Assembly (NCBI GenBank): GCA_019775845.1
Contig: JADQAV010000018.1
Coordinates: 441,044 to 505,043, forward strand
Direction: 5' to 3'
Length of the DNA stretch: 64,000 nucleotides
Origin: Myrmaecium sp. VS I D KN 1
Lineage: Eukaryota > Ascomycota > Dothideomycetes > Valsariales > Valsariaceae
Part shown: positions 47,910 to 58,515 of the stretch, piece by piece
Numbering within the stretch: position 1 is the first letter of the stretch
Layout of the letters: each line of letters begins with the position of its first letter
Made by a program: the position numbers and the translations under genes
Notes under the pieces: generated by a model
Seen by the model: the letters and a program-made list of their open reading frames with translations, nothing else
The model's database searches: none
Told to the model about the DNA's origin: nothing

Positions 47910-48227
47910 AAGGCAACGTGTTGACGGCATCGCAGTCGGTGGGAGTTGCAGCATGATAGAGGAGATGAACAGGGCAAAAACTTCGGCGTTCAGGGGCCCT
48001 GAATCTATGACATACGGATCGGATTGGGTTTTTTGGGGGATACCTGTACTATATGATATAAAGGGTCAGTTGGGTCTCCTACTCATTCAATACCATCAAT
48101 CCCACTTATCAGCTATTGCTCGGCCATTGAATTAATTAAGCACTCCTCTCCTCGTACCAGCTGAAGACACCACCGTGACCCATACCCGGGAGTACACCTA
48201 CATGTTGCGCGATAGGACCCTCGCGTA
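47910..48227. other. convergent gap, DnaJ / ATG16
   Basis: 3' regions of both genes; no other feature seen. Confidence 0.6.
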
Positions 48228-48938
48228 TTAGAACCCGCCTCTACGGTTCCACTCATCCGCCTCACGTCCTTTCGCCTGCATCCATCGCTCAACCAATTCA
48301 CGGTTCTCAGCCTCGAGCTCTCCCCTTCTCCTCTCCGCAACGTTGACCTGCATCTCGAGTGCCACAAGCTCGTCCTGGGCATCTGCCACCATCTTGCTTT
48401 TCTCGCGCAGCTCATCATCACGATCGCGAACCTTGCGCTCCAACAGGGCGTTCGCGCGGGTCAGCGAGGCGATTTGGGATTGCAAGCTCTCTACGCGACT
48501 TTCGGCGGCTTGGAGCTGCTGGCGGAGAGGTTGCAGCTGGGATTCTAGAGCCGCGCGGGCCTGTTGGGTACGCGATAGGTCGGAGCGGAGCCGAGTGAGT
48601 TCACTGGTTCGGTCGAGTGAAGGACCACTTGGTGTGCTGGGTGAAGGAGAGTGGCGGCGGAACGGGAGGTGATGGTGGGAAGCCTGTGCGGGAGATGGTG
48701 GGGTGGGCACGTTGGCAGTTGACGAGGATGCTTCACGAGCTGCCGCTTCGATAGCGGCGGTGCGGTCGGCGAGCTTCGTATCTAGAATTGCAGAAGTCAG
48801 AATCTTTCTCTTACGCAAGCACAGAAGACTAGGTAGGCGCTGCCTACAGGCATTAATATATGCGGCATGGGCTTTCTCGCGGGCATCGCGTGCCTCCAGG
48901 GCAGCGGTGTATTCGGCGATCCAGGAGTTAGCACTCAT
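48228..48938 (-). CDS. ATG16: autophagy protein Atg16
   Basis: Coiled-coil scaffold that binds the Atg12-Atg5 conjugate and directs Atg8 lipidation at the phagophore. Two exons, 48848-48938 and 48228-48781, intron 66 nt splitting a Tyr codon; 214 residues, the normal size for fungal Atg16, which lacks the WD40 domain of the animal protein. The N-terminal Atg5-binding helix reads WIAEYTAALEARDAREKAHA and continues into INAYTKLADRTAAIEA after splicing. A Ser/Pro linker (about 60-95) precedes a long coiled coil (about 98-205; RSDLSRTQQARAALESQLQ onwards), ending in WMQAKGREADEWN. Divergent from the mitochondrial IF3 gene with 314 bp between the starts. Confidence 0.9.
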   Translation of the reverse strand: MSANSWIAEYTAALEARDAREKAHAAYINACRQRLPSLLCLRKRKILTSAILDTKLADRTAAIEAAAREASSSTANVPTPPSPAQASHHHLPFRRHSPSPSTPSGPSLDRTSELTRLRSDLSRTQQARAALESQLQPLRQQLQAAESRVESLQSQIASLTRANALLERKVRDRDDELREKSKMVADAQDELVALEMQVNVAERRRGELEAENRELVERWMQAKGREADEWNRRGGF

Positions 48939-49252
48939 GGCGGTATTCGGAAGAGAATTATAGACTTTCTGAGACGCTCAGTTGTTGTAAACAGCATTTT
49001 CGTTGGTGATGTCGGAGGAGTTTGGGTAGCTGTTGCTCGAAGTGAGGTCGGACTGGATGATCACTGATTGGCGGAAGAGACCGGATGTCTGTTGTCGCGG
49101 AGCTCTTGCCGGGGATCTTGCCGGAGATCAATGCAACATCCAGCAAGTTCTCCAACTTAGGTACAACACAACCTCTCTGTGTGGCCTTGTTCTTGTCCCA
49201 CATCTTATAGTTCGCTTAACACGCTCTTTATTGTTTTTATTTCGCCGGTACA
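48939..49252. promoter_or_regulatory. shared divergent promoter region, ATG16 / mitochondrial IF3
   Basis: A 314-bp gap between divergent start codons. No other gene; specific sites not identified. Confidence 0.5.
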
Positions 49253-50002
49253 ATGCCTCCAAACCACCTCTCTGGATCTGCGCAGGCTCTATATCGCATC
49301 TTCATCGCTCCTTCTCTCAGCGCTTTTCGGCCATCCGCATCATTGACGACGTACCAACTCCAATCATGGGCTACTACAATACCTTCCGCATCGCTGCAAG
49401 CGCGCGCATTCCATCCTACTATCCGATCGTCCGCGAAACCTAAGCTGAAGCCCGCCGCGCCGCAAAGGATCATGAACGAGCTCATTCGCTCTCCACGCAT
49501 AAGGCTAGTCGGTGAAGATAGAACATTCAAGGGCGAAGTGGATACAAGGGAGGTCTTGGCCTCACTGAACCTGGATACGCACAACCTAGTTCAAGTTGCG
49601 GAGGCAGATCCTGGGGACCTTTTCGGGCTGCCAACATGCAAGATTGAGTCTAAGGCAGAGGCATGGAAAAGGGAAAGGCAGAAGAAGGAAAGCCAAAAGG
49701 CACAGAAGAAGTCTCAGAAGCTACGGGAAGGCAAGGTTCTTGAGATCAACTGGGGCATCAGCGATAATGATTTCAACCACTACATGAAGAGGGCGCGGGA
49801 TTTTCTGGAGGAAGGGAGGAGGGTCGAGGTGGTCTTGATGAGGAAGCCTAAGAAGACATTGCCGGGAAAAGATGTGTGCGCGCAGTTGGTAGAGCGGGTA
49901 AGGGAAGAGCTGGTTCAGCCAGACGTAGCACAGGAATGGCGCAATGAAGAAGGAGTGGTGGGCAAGATGGTCACTTTCTCGCTGGAACCCCCAAGGAAAT
50001 GA
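49253..50002 (+). CDS. mitochondrial translation initiation factor IF-3
   Basis: Single exon, 249 residues. The first 75 or so residues are Ser/Ala/Arg-rich without acidic clusters, consistent with a presequence. The IF3 N-domain follows at about 78-125 (NELIRSPRIRLVGEDRTFKG, then VLASLNLDTHNLVQVAEADP), where the order of NxxI..R.I.RLI and DLV.V corresponds to the family. A Lys/Glu-rich linker helix (KRERQKKESQKAQKKSQKLR) leads into the C-domain: VLEINWGISDNDFNHYMKRA, FLEEGRRVEVVLMRK. Fungal mitochondrial IF3 is related to yeast Aim23. It promotes start selection on the mitochondrial small subunit. Tail-to-tail with uL4m. Confidence 0.88.
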   Translation: MPPNHLSGSAQALYRIFIAPSLSAFRPSASLTTYQLQSWATTIPSASLQARAFHPTIRSSAKPKLKPAAPQRIMNELIRSPRIRLVGEDRTFKGEVDTREVLASLNLDTHNLVQVAEADPGDLFGLPTCKIESKAEAWKRERQKKESQKAQKKSQKLREGKVLEINWGISDNDFNHYMKRARDFLEEGRRVEVVLMRKPKKTLPGKDVCAQLVERVREELVQPDVAQEWRNEEGVVGKMVTFSLEPPRK

Positions 50003-50174
50003 TCTTAATGACATCTCCGTGGACATCACTTGCCCATCTGGCTTACATTCCACCAACACCTTTACGCCCTTTGAAGCGCAACAAGTTCGGAATAATGTAC
50101 ATAGCTTTGGAGGGGCCTTCTGCCTAACCCTCGGCAAAGCGCAAGTGATATACAAAATTGATGATGAGTCGGAA

Positions 50175-51130
50175 CTACCTTCCGGTCAAATCAGTCTGGT
50201 GCTCCTTCAAAATCCTGTCTAATGCCGCCTTCTCCATGATCAGCCGGCCCATCTCCAACAAATTTTTGACATCGACGTCTCTGACAGCCTTCCACCCAGC
50301 GTTTGTGCCCATCTTCGAGATGAGTGTTTGTACCGAGCTATTGGGACTTTCGGTGATCACCATGCTTCCCTTATTGGCCTTTCCCGACCATCCGTTCTCC
50401 ATGAATAACTCGATCGCTGCCTTTGGGGTAAGATCCTCGGTGAACTTGATGCCATTGTTCACCACAACCAGCTCGCCCATGCGATATCGGTGGCTTAGCG
50501 CTGTCCGCCAGGCCAAGTCGTACATCTTGCGCGGTAGTTCGGTCGAAAAGTCCCGGGGCTTGGGGCCGAAGGCGACACCACCGCCCCTCAACATTGGACT
50601 CTTCTTGTCACCCAGACGTGCCCGACCTGTGCCTTTCTGTGGTCGAATCTTCCTGGTCGATCCGTGGACCTCATCGCGCCATTTCGTGCTGGCGGTGCCT
50701 GATCGGGTAGCATCACCCTCAAAGACGATAGCACGATGAAGAATGTCCCGCCGCAGGGGGAGCCCGAGGTGGGTCGTAGGGTAAGGCTCGAAACGAAGGG
50801 GTTCCATGGTCGGGAAGGAATAGACGGTGGTGAGAACGGTAGGGGGAAGGATATGCGGCGGAATAGTGCGGTTGACCTTTCGGGTAGAAAGCGGACTGGA
50901 GGAGGCAGCGACATGGGCACTGGCATATGCATCGGCAGGCGTTGGGATAGCAGCTTCCGTGGCTAAGGTACGAGTGAGGCCTGGGGCAAAGGTGCGCTGG
51001 TAGAAGTCAGCAGGTTTGGGGGCAGCGAGCAGGGACTCAGACGTACAGCCATGGACTCTATGGCAGTCTCTCTACGGCTGACATGAGCTATTATGCCCTT
51101 CGCCGGGCTTGCCAAACTCCTGCAAGCCAT
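50175..51130 (-). CDS. YML6: mitochondrial large ribosomal subunit protein uL4m
   Basis: Mitochondrial L4 of the 54S subunit. Two exons, 51047-51130 and 50175-50996, intron 50 nt (GTACGT..CCAG, branch GCTGAC); 301 residues. The first exon gives the presequence start MACRSLASPAKGIIAHVSRR, and the spliced product continues ARTFAPGLTRTLATEA. The L4 core shows LGLPLRRDILHRAIVFEGD, RGSTRKIRPQKGTGRAR-type RNA-binding loop (here HGSTRKIRPQKGTGRARLGD) and RGGGVAFGPKPRDFSTELPR, followed by the conserved LALSHRY-equivalent segment (WRTALSHRYRMGELVVV). It shares a 153-bp promoter region with mL38. Confidence 0.95.
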
Positions 51131-51283
51131 GATGTGTGATGATGATCGAGGATCCGTTGAAGGTCGGGAAAATGTCTCGGCGATGGTGGTTTCTGCCTTA
51201 GGCAATATAATTTTTCGAAAAGTCTCGGCAGCTTGCAACCACTTCATCGACAACGCTCATCCACCCCGCAAGTTATACCCGCC
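51131..51283. promoter_or_regulatory. compact bidirectional promoter, uL4m / mL38
   Basis: Only 153 bp separate the start codons of two divergently transcribed mitochondrial ribosomal protein genes. A shared core promoter is inferred from geometry; I identify no specific binding site. Confidence 0.6.
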
Positions 51284-52592
51284 ATGGCCGTTCAAAGAGG
51301 AGCAATGGCCCCTCTGCAGCTATGCATACGCTGCGCCCGGCAATCTGCTGTTTCCAGTGGTCATGTTGTCGCCGCAGTGCGCGCTTTCTCGTCTACCGTT
51401 CGCTCCCTCGAGGAAGTCCAGATTGAGAAGCCGGCAGATGCTCAGCCGCCTCTGGATCCAAACACCGTGAGCAAGAGGTCCGAGGAAATCCAGCTCCTCA
51501 AATCCGGAATCTCGCCCATTGGTTCCCGCCGACGACGCGCCGCCATTCGCAGCTCTGCCAATATCCCCTTCGAGCAACTTCCTTACCAATGTTTCCAGGA
51601 AGCGCGGCAGTTTCTGAAGGAGGACCGAGACGAGAAGATCAAGGATATTGAGAAGATGCGGGGAAGGATCTCTCGCCTAGAGGCACAGGATGCCTCTGCT
51701 GTTGGAGGTCAGGAGGTGAAGGAGCAGAGACTACGGAGCATGCGGAACGAGCTGGAGAAGCTCAAGATATTGGCAGACATCAACGATCCCCTGGTCAAGA
51801 AACGGTTTGAGGATAAACAAGGTGCGATTCCCAATTCATGTATAGGTGATTGTAGCGCTGACATATATAGGCGACATGAACAAGCCCATCTACCGCTTTC
51901 TCGCCGACAGAAGTTGGCGCTCGTATAAACGCAAAATCATTGTGCAGCGTATCGAGCAAATGCACATCGTTCCAGATGTTCTCCCGACACTCGACCCTAC
52001 TGCCGCTGTAGATATGTCGTTCGGCCGCACGAAGGTCACCCCAGGCGAATTCGTTCAGGCCCAGATCAGCTCGCGCCCGCCCAGTTTGAATGTGCAGGTT
52101 TTCGACAAGGGGGAGAGGATGGTGTCGGTTGTTGTCGTGGACTCGGACGTTCCTGACGTGGAAAAGGATGGCTTTGATTACCGTTGCCACTATATTGCTT
52201 GCAACATTCCCATCTCTCCCACTTCCACACGCATACCGTTAGGCAAGCTCTCTGAGGAAAACCAAGTGGTTCTTCCATGGCTGCCTCCTTATTCACAGAA
52301 GGGTGCGCCATATCACCGCTTGTCCGTCTTTGTGCTACAGCAAAAACCCGGTCAAACTCTCGACCTTGCTGCTATTCGCGCGAAGTACCAGCGCGATGGC
52401 TTCAAGCTTCTTAGCTTCGTCCATAAGTTCGAGCTGAAGCCCATCGGAGTGAACCTGTTCAGGTCCGTGTGGGATGACACGACTGCAGGCGTAATGCAGA
52501 GACACGGCATCCCAGGATGGGACGTTGAGTTCAAGCGCAAGCGTGTTGAGCCGCTGCCTTACAAGAAGAAGGACAGCAAAAGATTCAGGTAA
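51284..52592 (+). CDS. MRPL35: mitochondrial large ribosomal subunit protein mL38 (PEBP-like)
   Basis: Mitochondria-specific subunit with a phosphatidylethanolamine-binding-protein fold. Two exons, 51284-51821 and 51871-52592, intron 49 nt; 419 residues. Start taken at the ATG in CCGCCATGG (51284); a second in-frame Met follows seven codons later. The presequence has RCARQSAVSSGHVVAAVRAF. The N-terminal part is helical and charged (KEDRDEKIKDIEKMRGRIS). After the splice junction, NKPIYRFLADRSWRSYKRKI is a typical mL38 block. The PEBP-like domain has MVSVVVVDSDVPDVEKDGFD and YRCHYIACNIPIS, then LPPYSQKGAPYHRLSVFVLQ. The C-terminus is lysine-rich. Confidence 0.93.
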
Positions 52593-52879
52593 ATTAAGCC
52601 GGATACGATGACAAGGCGGTAAAATATGTAAATTGGAGGCCAGTCTTGATTCCTGGTTTATCCAATGTGGGTTTTAATCGTCTCACGAAGAGCGTATTGT
52701 CTATTTCGAGAGCTTTGTCTGCTACTAGTACTGTCCGAATCATGTACAATATCCATTCTATATACGTACGTTTTTCTCCCAAGACGCTATGGCGTTGGTT
52801 TCTTTCTCGCTTGCCGGTCGTCTCCAGTTCCATCCCCTCAACATCGTCTCATCACACCTCAATCCCGTCTGGCAGCAGG

Positions 52880-54571
52880 ATGGCCAACACAGCCGCACGA
52901 GCAGGCGAGGCCTTGAATTCAATGGTTCCTTCTCCTTTGCAGATAGCCTTTGCGCTGGCAATCGTGCAAACAAGACCTGATTCAATACCATTGACTGGTG
53001 AGGTTATTCGCTGATTTGGTCTGTCATGCAAACCAACCACGGACACAGAATACATCCGCAAACTTCGCAAACACCTACGCACAGGTCGACAACCTGAAAA
53101 GCAACCGACAAAACATCGCCACCTCGATGCAATCACCTTCTGGCGCACACAGTACGAGCAGTCGGAGTCTCGCCACGCTGGGCTTCAAGCCAAAGTTGCC
53201 GAACTTCAACGCGCGAATGATGCCCTGGCTGCCAAACTCCGAACATTCGATATTATTGCATCGACCAGGGCGCCTTCGAAACGAAAAGATGTGGATTCTG
53301 TGGATGCCATGCTTACAGGTACTTCTAAAAAAGCTAAGACCAAGAATGACTCTGCAACAGGCAGAGCAGACGATGAGGTCATGGGTCCATTAGGTCAAGA
53401 TTTCGAAGGCCTTGATGGCGAAGGTAGTTCTCCTTCGACTGCCCTTTCCTTCGCTGACATTAGATAAGAGGCTCGTTCCCTTGTTCACCACCTCTACAAA
53501 ATCCATGTTCTCTGCCAGAAGTGCGACCCTAAACTGGACACCTTTAGTTACCATTTACTGCAAGCAACGTCTGCCTTAGTGAGAACGATTTCAGTCGAAA
53601 GCAGGCGCCATAGGGAAGCGATTGCGACAGTCTGCAGTCGTTCTCGGAGACCGCAAGCCACAACGAGCCCGGCTGCATCCCCCGAGTCAGAGCTTGCGGC
53701 GTCACTGCGAGTAGCTACGCGCGCAGTCGCGACCATATTATATGGCTTTGGGAGATTTCGGCGATTGGAGGGTGCCGAAGAACCGAGTGGACTTGTACTG
53801 CACGAATGCGCTAGGACATTCCGCTCTGTCCTGGACGATATTGCAGAAGCTTCCAGGGCCAATGCTAAACAGAGCCTTAACCTCATGCTTGCACAAGAGC
53901 CTAAGTCAAGGCCAAGAGCAAAGCAAATTCGCCTCGCCAAGGACCAAAGCACTCAGCGTGCCCTTGGTCGATTTCTCAGCGGGGTTCTAATATCTCTCGA
54001 TCCCTCCGAGCCGCTTCATCGAGAGCTCTTCGAGGCCTTTATGTTCGTCCTCCTTGAACGCGTAGGTAAACGTCTTTATCTCTGCACATTCAACCATGAG
54101 CGGGGAGTCACCATTGAAGCCGATATTTCCATGCCAGTTGCTCAAGGCGCCGGATCTGGAACGAATCAGGAGTTGGAACTGAGAACGTTGTCTTTGGAGG
54201 TCCCAAGCCTCATCATGGTTCTTGAGCGGGCTATGTTGCTCGCCTCTAAACACATGTCGGCTGCTGTGCCGGCGAAAGCTTCAGCTACGAAATCCGCCAC
54301 GAGATCGACTACCTTGTCGACCGCTGGACCAGCCGGACCAAAGGGCACCTTGAGTGTTCATGCGAGGGAAAAACTTCAGCAGACGCTTGTTAATGGCATC
54401 TTTGGCGACAGTGGCAACGGCAAGGAGCTCAATTGTTTGAGAATGCCGCCCCGATTAGGGCCGGTTCCGCCTATACCGAAGGTTGAAGAAAGGGATATAC
54501 CGATTTGGTTCCGTCAAGAAGTGTGGCGCTTGCTGGGCTGGGAGATTCTGGGGAAGGATGACAGCTGGTAA
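52880..54571 (+). CDS. unknown fungal protein with N-terminal coiled coil
   Basis: Three exons, 52880-52997, 53049-53423 and 53469-54571, with introns of 51 and 45 nt; 531 residues. I do not recognise it. After a short N-terminal segment, splicing yields EYIRKLRKHLRTGRQPEKQP and then a heptad-patterned stretch (WRTQYEQSESRHAGLQAKVA, ELQRANDALAAKL). A basic segment (SKRKDVDSV, SKKAKTKND) may be a nuclear signal. The C-terminal two thirds are mostly helical-looking (HHLYKIHVLCQKCDPKLDTF, GLVLHECARTFRSVLDDIAE, FEAFMFVLLERVGKRLYLCT) and end at IPIWFRQEVWRLLGWEILG. The basic, coiled-coil N-terminus followed by a helical repeat-like region suggests a scaffold, perhaps nuclear. The second intron's acceptor (ATAAG) is chosen because it keeps the frame open. 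Confidence 0.7.
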
Positions 54572-55188
54572 GAGGTGAGCGAGCGTGTTTTACTACACGC
54601 CGGCTGGGTATGTTGCTCATCGAGGTACTCTGGCTTTCATTCTCAATGACTTTTGCGACTTGACCTAACAGCATCGCTCTTTGCTATTTGAGTGTTGACC
54701 TTGTCCATGTTGTTTTCAGACATGACAATTTTTTTTCAAAGCTTACACCAAGTTATCGCTTTCAGTCGGTTCAGTCAGGCCTTCTTTAAGTGGACATTCG
54801 TTTCCGTGTGGTTTTGAGACAAGTGTGTGTACAAAGATTTATACATCTGAGTACCAGTACCACGCCTCGTATGACTGTCTTGTTGTAGGGACCTGTGAAC
54901 TCACCCTTTCACAAGTGCATCGAACCCGCCATGCGCAGCCGCGTGCCGCCCTCATACATCTGACGGTGCTCATCATTAGCAGGACACTATCTTCCTTTGT
55001 TTCGCCTCAGGTTTTACTCACTGATCAGTGAGTCGCCACAGTGGAAGGGCCATATGACCTGTCTCGACGACTTCAAGAAGCCGCGCTATATATGACGGCT
55101 TGTATGGCAATATAGTCAGATCATCGCCGCACTGTACTCGGGTGATTAGAAGCCCTAACTCTTGCGATAACTACGCCAATATCCGACG
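54572..55188. other. intergenic region
   Basis: 3' region of the coiled-coil gene and upstream region of the cryptic four-exon gene. T-rich around 54.7 kb. No other gene seen. Confidence 0.5.
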
Positions 55189-56087
55189 ATGGCTTTACCA
55201 ATGGAGAGGGGAGGTTCCAGACGCGGACCGCGACCAAGTTCGTTGGACAAGCGGCCCAGCGGAAAAGAGCCCCGCGCTGCTGTAATACAATCCAAAGTAG
55301 GAAGCCGGATCGCTCTGTTGGATGTTTGCAGATGTCTGAATAACTGCACTCACAGGCGCCCATAGTCAACATGACGAAAGCAATCCTTTCAATGGGGTTC
55401 AGTATGAAGAGAGACCCGAACTATGATGAAGGGAACGCCCAGTACCGCGAGGTGCGGAGCATTTGGTTGGCGGAGAAGGCTTTCATCGGTCAAAAGTATG
55501 GGTTCCTGTTCTTTCAAGACGGGATAGATGCTTCGATATGGTTCGGTGAGTATGCTCACCCAGGCATCGCAGCCTCTGCCGCTGGCCCATTGACAACGGT
55601 GGGTCGATCCAGGAGCAGCACACAGACTCCGGGACGAGGATGATACGCAGGTGATCTACAGCTTTGAGAACGAGGGCGGCTCGTATGTTCACTCGGGGCG
55701 ATACAGCTACCCGAGGAGCATCCCGCCTCCGGCGCGACAACAGAAGGATGAGCTCGACTTTACCACCTATATCAATTGTTTTGCACAGGCGGCACCGACC
55801 TACGAGCCCATATACCGCTGCAGGCTGCTCAAACAGCTCTCGGGGTTATCCATCGCTGCGGACAGGTGGGAAATGGTCAAGTGTGGCGACGACAGTCGGT
55901 GCATCATTGGTGTCTGCGACGTAGGCGTCTTCTTTACGTTCAGGCCCATACAAAGGCGACGTTGATGGCTGACGACTTGCCATAGGATTCTACTTTCCTG
56001 TACGACTCTTACATGGCCCATAATGGTTTCTCGATGCTGCATAGGGCGACCAAGCTTGCTTATGGGAACGCTACACCAGAGATTTAG
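55189..56087 (+). CDS. unrecognised four-exon gene with Cys-containing C-terminus
   Basis: Reconstructed from separate open frames: exons 55189-55296, 55356-55545, 55613-55920 and 55986-56087; introns 59, 67 and 65 nt; 235 residues with every junction in phase. Donors are GTAGGA, GTGAGT and GTAGGC; acceptors CACAG, TCCAG and CATAG, the last with a GCTGAC branch point. The product reads SMGFSMKRDPNYDEGNAQYR, then EKAFIGQKYGFLFFQDGIDA, IYSFENEGGSYVHSGRYSYP, DELDFTTYINCFAQ, CGDDSRCIIGVCDDSTFLYD and a tail ending YGNATPEI. No family recognised and no signal peptide at the chosen start. Exon 1 is basic and the least certain; an alternative start is the Met at 55371. Surrounding DNA is gene-poor. 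Confidence 0.55.
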
Positions 56088-57162
56088 AGAGTGCTGCTAG
56101 AATACTAGCTAAGTATTGTATCTAGAATGGCCGGATTCTTTGATGATTTTTCTTTTCCTTCCTTCCCATTCCAGCCTTCACGGAAAGTTGGAGTGAATTG
56201 CGGGCATACCCCACGTTTATCATATGTCAGCTGGTTGTACGTGCCTTTGGCCAATATCGAGGCTCCCATCTTCCTCATAGAGCCGCTGTATAGGCATGTC
56301 GAAGATGTTAGCACATATAGCCTGTACGACTCCATTCCCTGCCCCTCTCCGTGCCAGCGTGAACGTAATTCGTACTGCTGCCTTAAGGTTTGTGTCCGTG
56401 TTTATAGGGCTTACTGAACTTACATATGCGAAAGCTCTATAGGGCAGATTTCTTTAAGACTGTTAGGGTAGACCACGTTAGGGCGATCAAGGACTCGCCG
56501 TAGGAGTCGAAGAAGTCAGAAACAGATTATAAAAATATAGTTATAAACACCATATTTTAAACCACTAACCTCACGTTGTCTGACATGGGGCACTTTTAGA
56601 AATACTAGGCCAATAAAGAGCATAGACTGTGAGTTGATTTAGTGTAAAAATGATTTCCCCGTTTTGGATACAGTTAATCGTGGGGATTACAGCCTTGTTT
56701 GTGACTTAAGATTTAACTTTGACGGAATGAGACATGAGGCATATTCTTTCGCCGCTTTCCGAAGCGTTCAGAACATAACTTGAATTCCACACACAATCCG
56801 GGCTCTGTGCACCGCCCTCGCACCCACTGCACACTGTTGAGGCCCTGCATCAGCGCACGCGACTGTAGCTTCTGCAGGTACTGTATCGTTTAAGTTGACA
56901 TGCCCTGCATCATCACAGTCTGAGGCAAACGCACCGACGTAAGAGACTGTCAGCTCACGTTTTGAATCGATGCACTCACATAGCTGAACGCTGACCACGC
57001 CCTTTTAGAAGACTCAGTATTTAGCCAGAACCAAGACTGTCCGACGGACAGCCACAAAGAAATACAAGAGAGAGCGTCGCCCGCTGACCACGGTCCTGGA
57101 AATCGACTTCCATACATCAACAGTCACCCGCGGTCTGCGTCGACGCAGACAAGACAGCCTCC
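56088..57162. other. gene-poor stretch, AT-richer
   Basis: No supported gene. AT-rich around 56.5-56.75 kb. A minus-strand open frame at 56768-56998 without an ATG is Cys-containing and is discussed as a finding. Confidence 0.45.
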
Positions 57163-58515
57163 ATGTCAGACCAACCTGACAACGAGAGCGTCGTGCGAGT
57201 TCGACGCGAAAACTGCTACCAGCCGCTCATGGAGTTCTACGTTAGCCAGGTTATGAACGCAAGTATGCGGCTTTCGCTGCGACAGTCGCAGCTGCCTTCT
57301 CCCAGTTCGCAGCTGCACGGCAACGACGCCGTATGTGTCAGCATCCCCGAGCCTATCACCATCTTCCTCCCGTACTACTGTGACCTCGGTGGCCAGTGGC
57401 AAACGGTGAAAGAAGATGCGCAACCAGATAGCGATGGTAATCCTCAGTCTTTATCAGCTTACCATCCAGGATGCGCTCGGCCGCCGTTGCTCATGCCAGC
57501 GGTATGCGAAGCTGGAGAAATGGATAGACAGGGTGAAACACAGGTTTCTGACGTTTCGGTTGATCCGGTCGACAATGACTGTGACGAAGGCTTTCATGAG
57601 CTCACAGAGGAGGCCTTGAATCGATCGCAAAATGAACACGCGGAACCAGGTCAAGAAGATGCCTGCAATACCTCTCCCAAAGAGACCGGGTTCGAAGATT
57701 CGAAAGCTGTCAAGGAATCTAGTGACGCGAATCGGAAATTATCCTCACAAATCGATCTGGAGGAAGCCGCGAATATTCCTCTCCCAGAGGATCCTCCGAA
57801 GCTTCGCAAGCACGTTCGCTTCCAGCTTCCTACAGAAACCATTGAACTGCCTCGACGCAGACATACTTACTTCCACCGCCCTCAATACCGACACGGTCTT
57901 TACTTTCCACGTCTCGCCTCCGAGGGAAAAGGATACGCGTCGAGCCTTCACCCGGCGCACTGCACCTTCGCCAACACGTCGTTCCACCGGGACAAAAGGC
58001 ACTGGCAAAAGGCGTTCATGGATCCGGACGAACTTCTCGATCTCGAGCAGCCGTGGCCGAGCTTCTGGCCCGCGGGCGTGCAGGCGTACGGCCAGGAACA
58101 GTTCTCGGAGCGGTGGCAGGAGTGGCGTCGCCGGGATTCGTACGGCCTGGGCGACATGGAGGACGAATGGACCAGTTTCGGGTTGGCGAAGTCGTGCTTT
58201 GGCCTTCCGGCGCCGTCGTCTCGCTGTGGCCGGTACGGCGACGCCGAGGCGCGCTGCGTGCAGTGGTTTGTGAACTACGACTTGAAGATTCCGTTGCAGC
58301 TCGTCGGCCCGAAGAAGCAGAGGAAGATGAGGCCCAAGTGGCTGACGGAGAACGTTGACATTACGAAATGCCCGGTGTTGATGCAGGCGGATTCTGAAGT
58401 GCTTGTGGGGATGGATATGATTCCCGAGAAGGATGAGGTGCTACAGGATTACTTCGAACGAGTCGGCGGCGTGGTGAAAGGATCGACATGCAAGATGTTG
58501 CCGTTGGAAACCTAA
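57163..58515 (+). CDS. unrecognised 450-residue protein
   Basis: Single uninterrupted exon. I do not recognise the family. The N-terminus reads MSDQPDNESVVRVRRENCYQ; a mid-region is acidic and disordered (about 90-205: SDVSVDPVDNDCDEGFHELT and similar). From about residue 225 the chain becomes ordered, aromatic and Arg/Trp-rich: KHVRFQLPTETIELPRRRHT, YFHRPQYRHGLYFPRLASEG, HWQKAFMDPDELLDLEQPWP and SERWQEWRRRDSYGLGDMED. The KHVRFQLP block resembles a PP1-docking (RVxF-type) motif, which is an inference. No membrane segment or signal peptide. Start is the first ATG in the frame, in context CTCCATGTC. Confidence 0.65.
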   Translation: MSDQPDNESVVRVRRENCYQPLMEFYVSQVMNASMRLSLRQSQLPSPSSQLHGNDAVCVSIPEPITIFLPYYCDLGGQWQTVKEDAQPDSDGNPQSLSAYHPGCARPPLLMPAVCEAGEMDRQGETQVSDVSVDPVDNDCDEGFHELTEEALNRSQNEHAEPGQEDACNTSPKETGFEDSKAVKESSDANRKLSSQIDLEEAANIPLPEDPPKLRKHVRFQLPTETIELPRRRHTYFHRPQYRHGLYFPRLASEGKGYASSLHPAHCTFANTSFHRDKRHWQKAFMDPDELLDLEQPWPSFWPAGVQAYGQEQFSERWQEWRRRDSYGLGDMEDEWTSFGLAKSCFGLPAPSSRCGRYGDAEARCVQWFVNYDLKIPLQLVGPKKQRKMRPKWLTENVDITKCPVLMQADSEVLVGMDMIPEKDEVLQDYFERVGGVVKGSTCKMLPLET

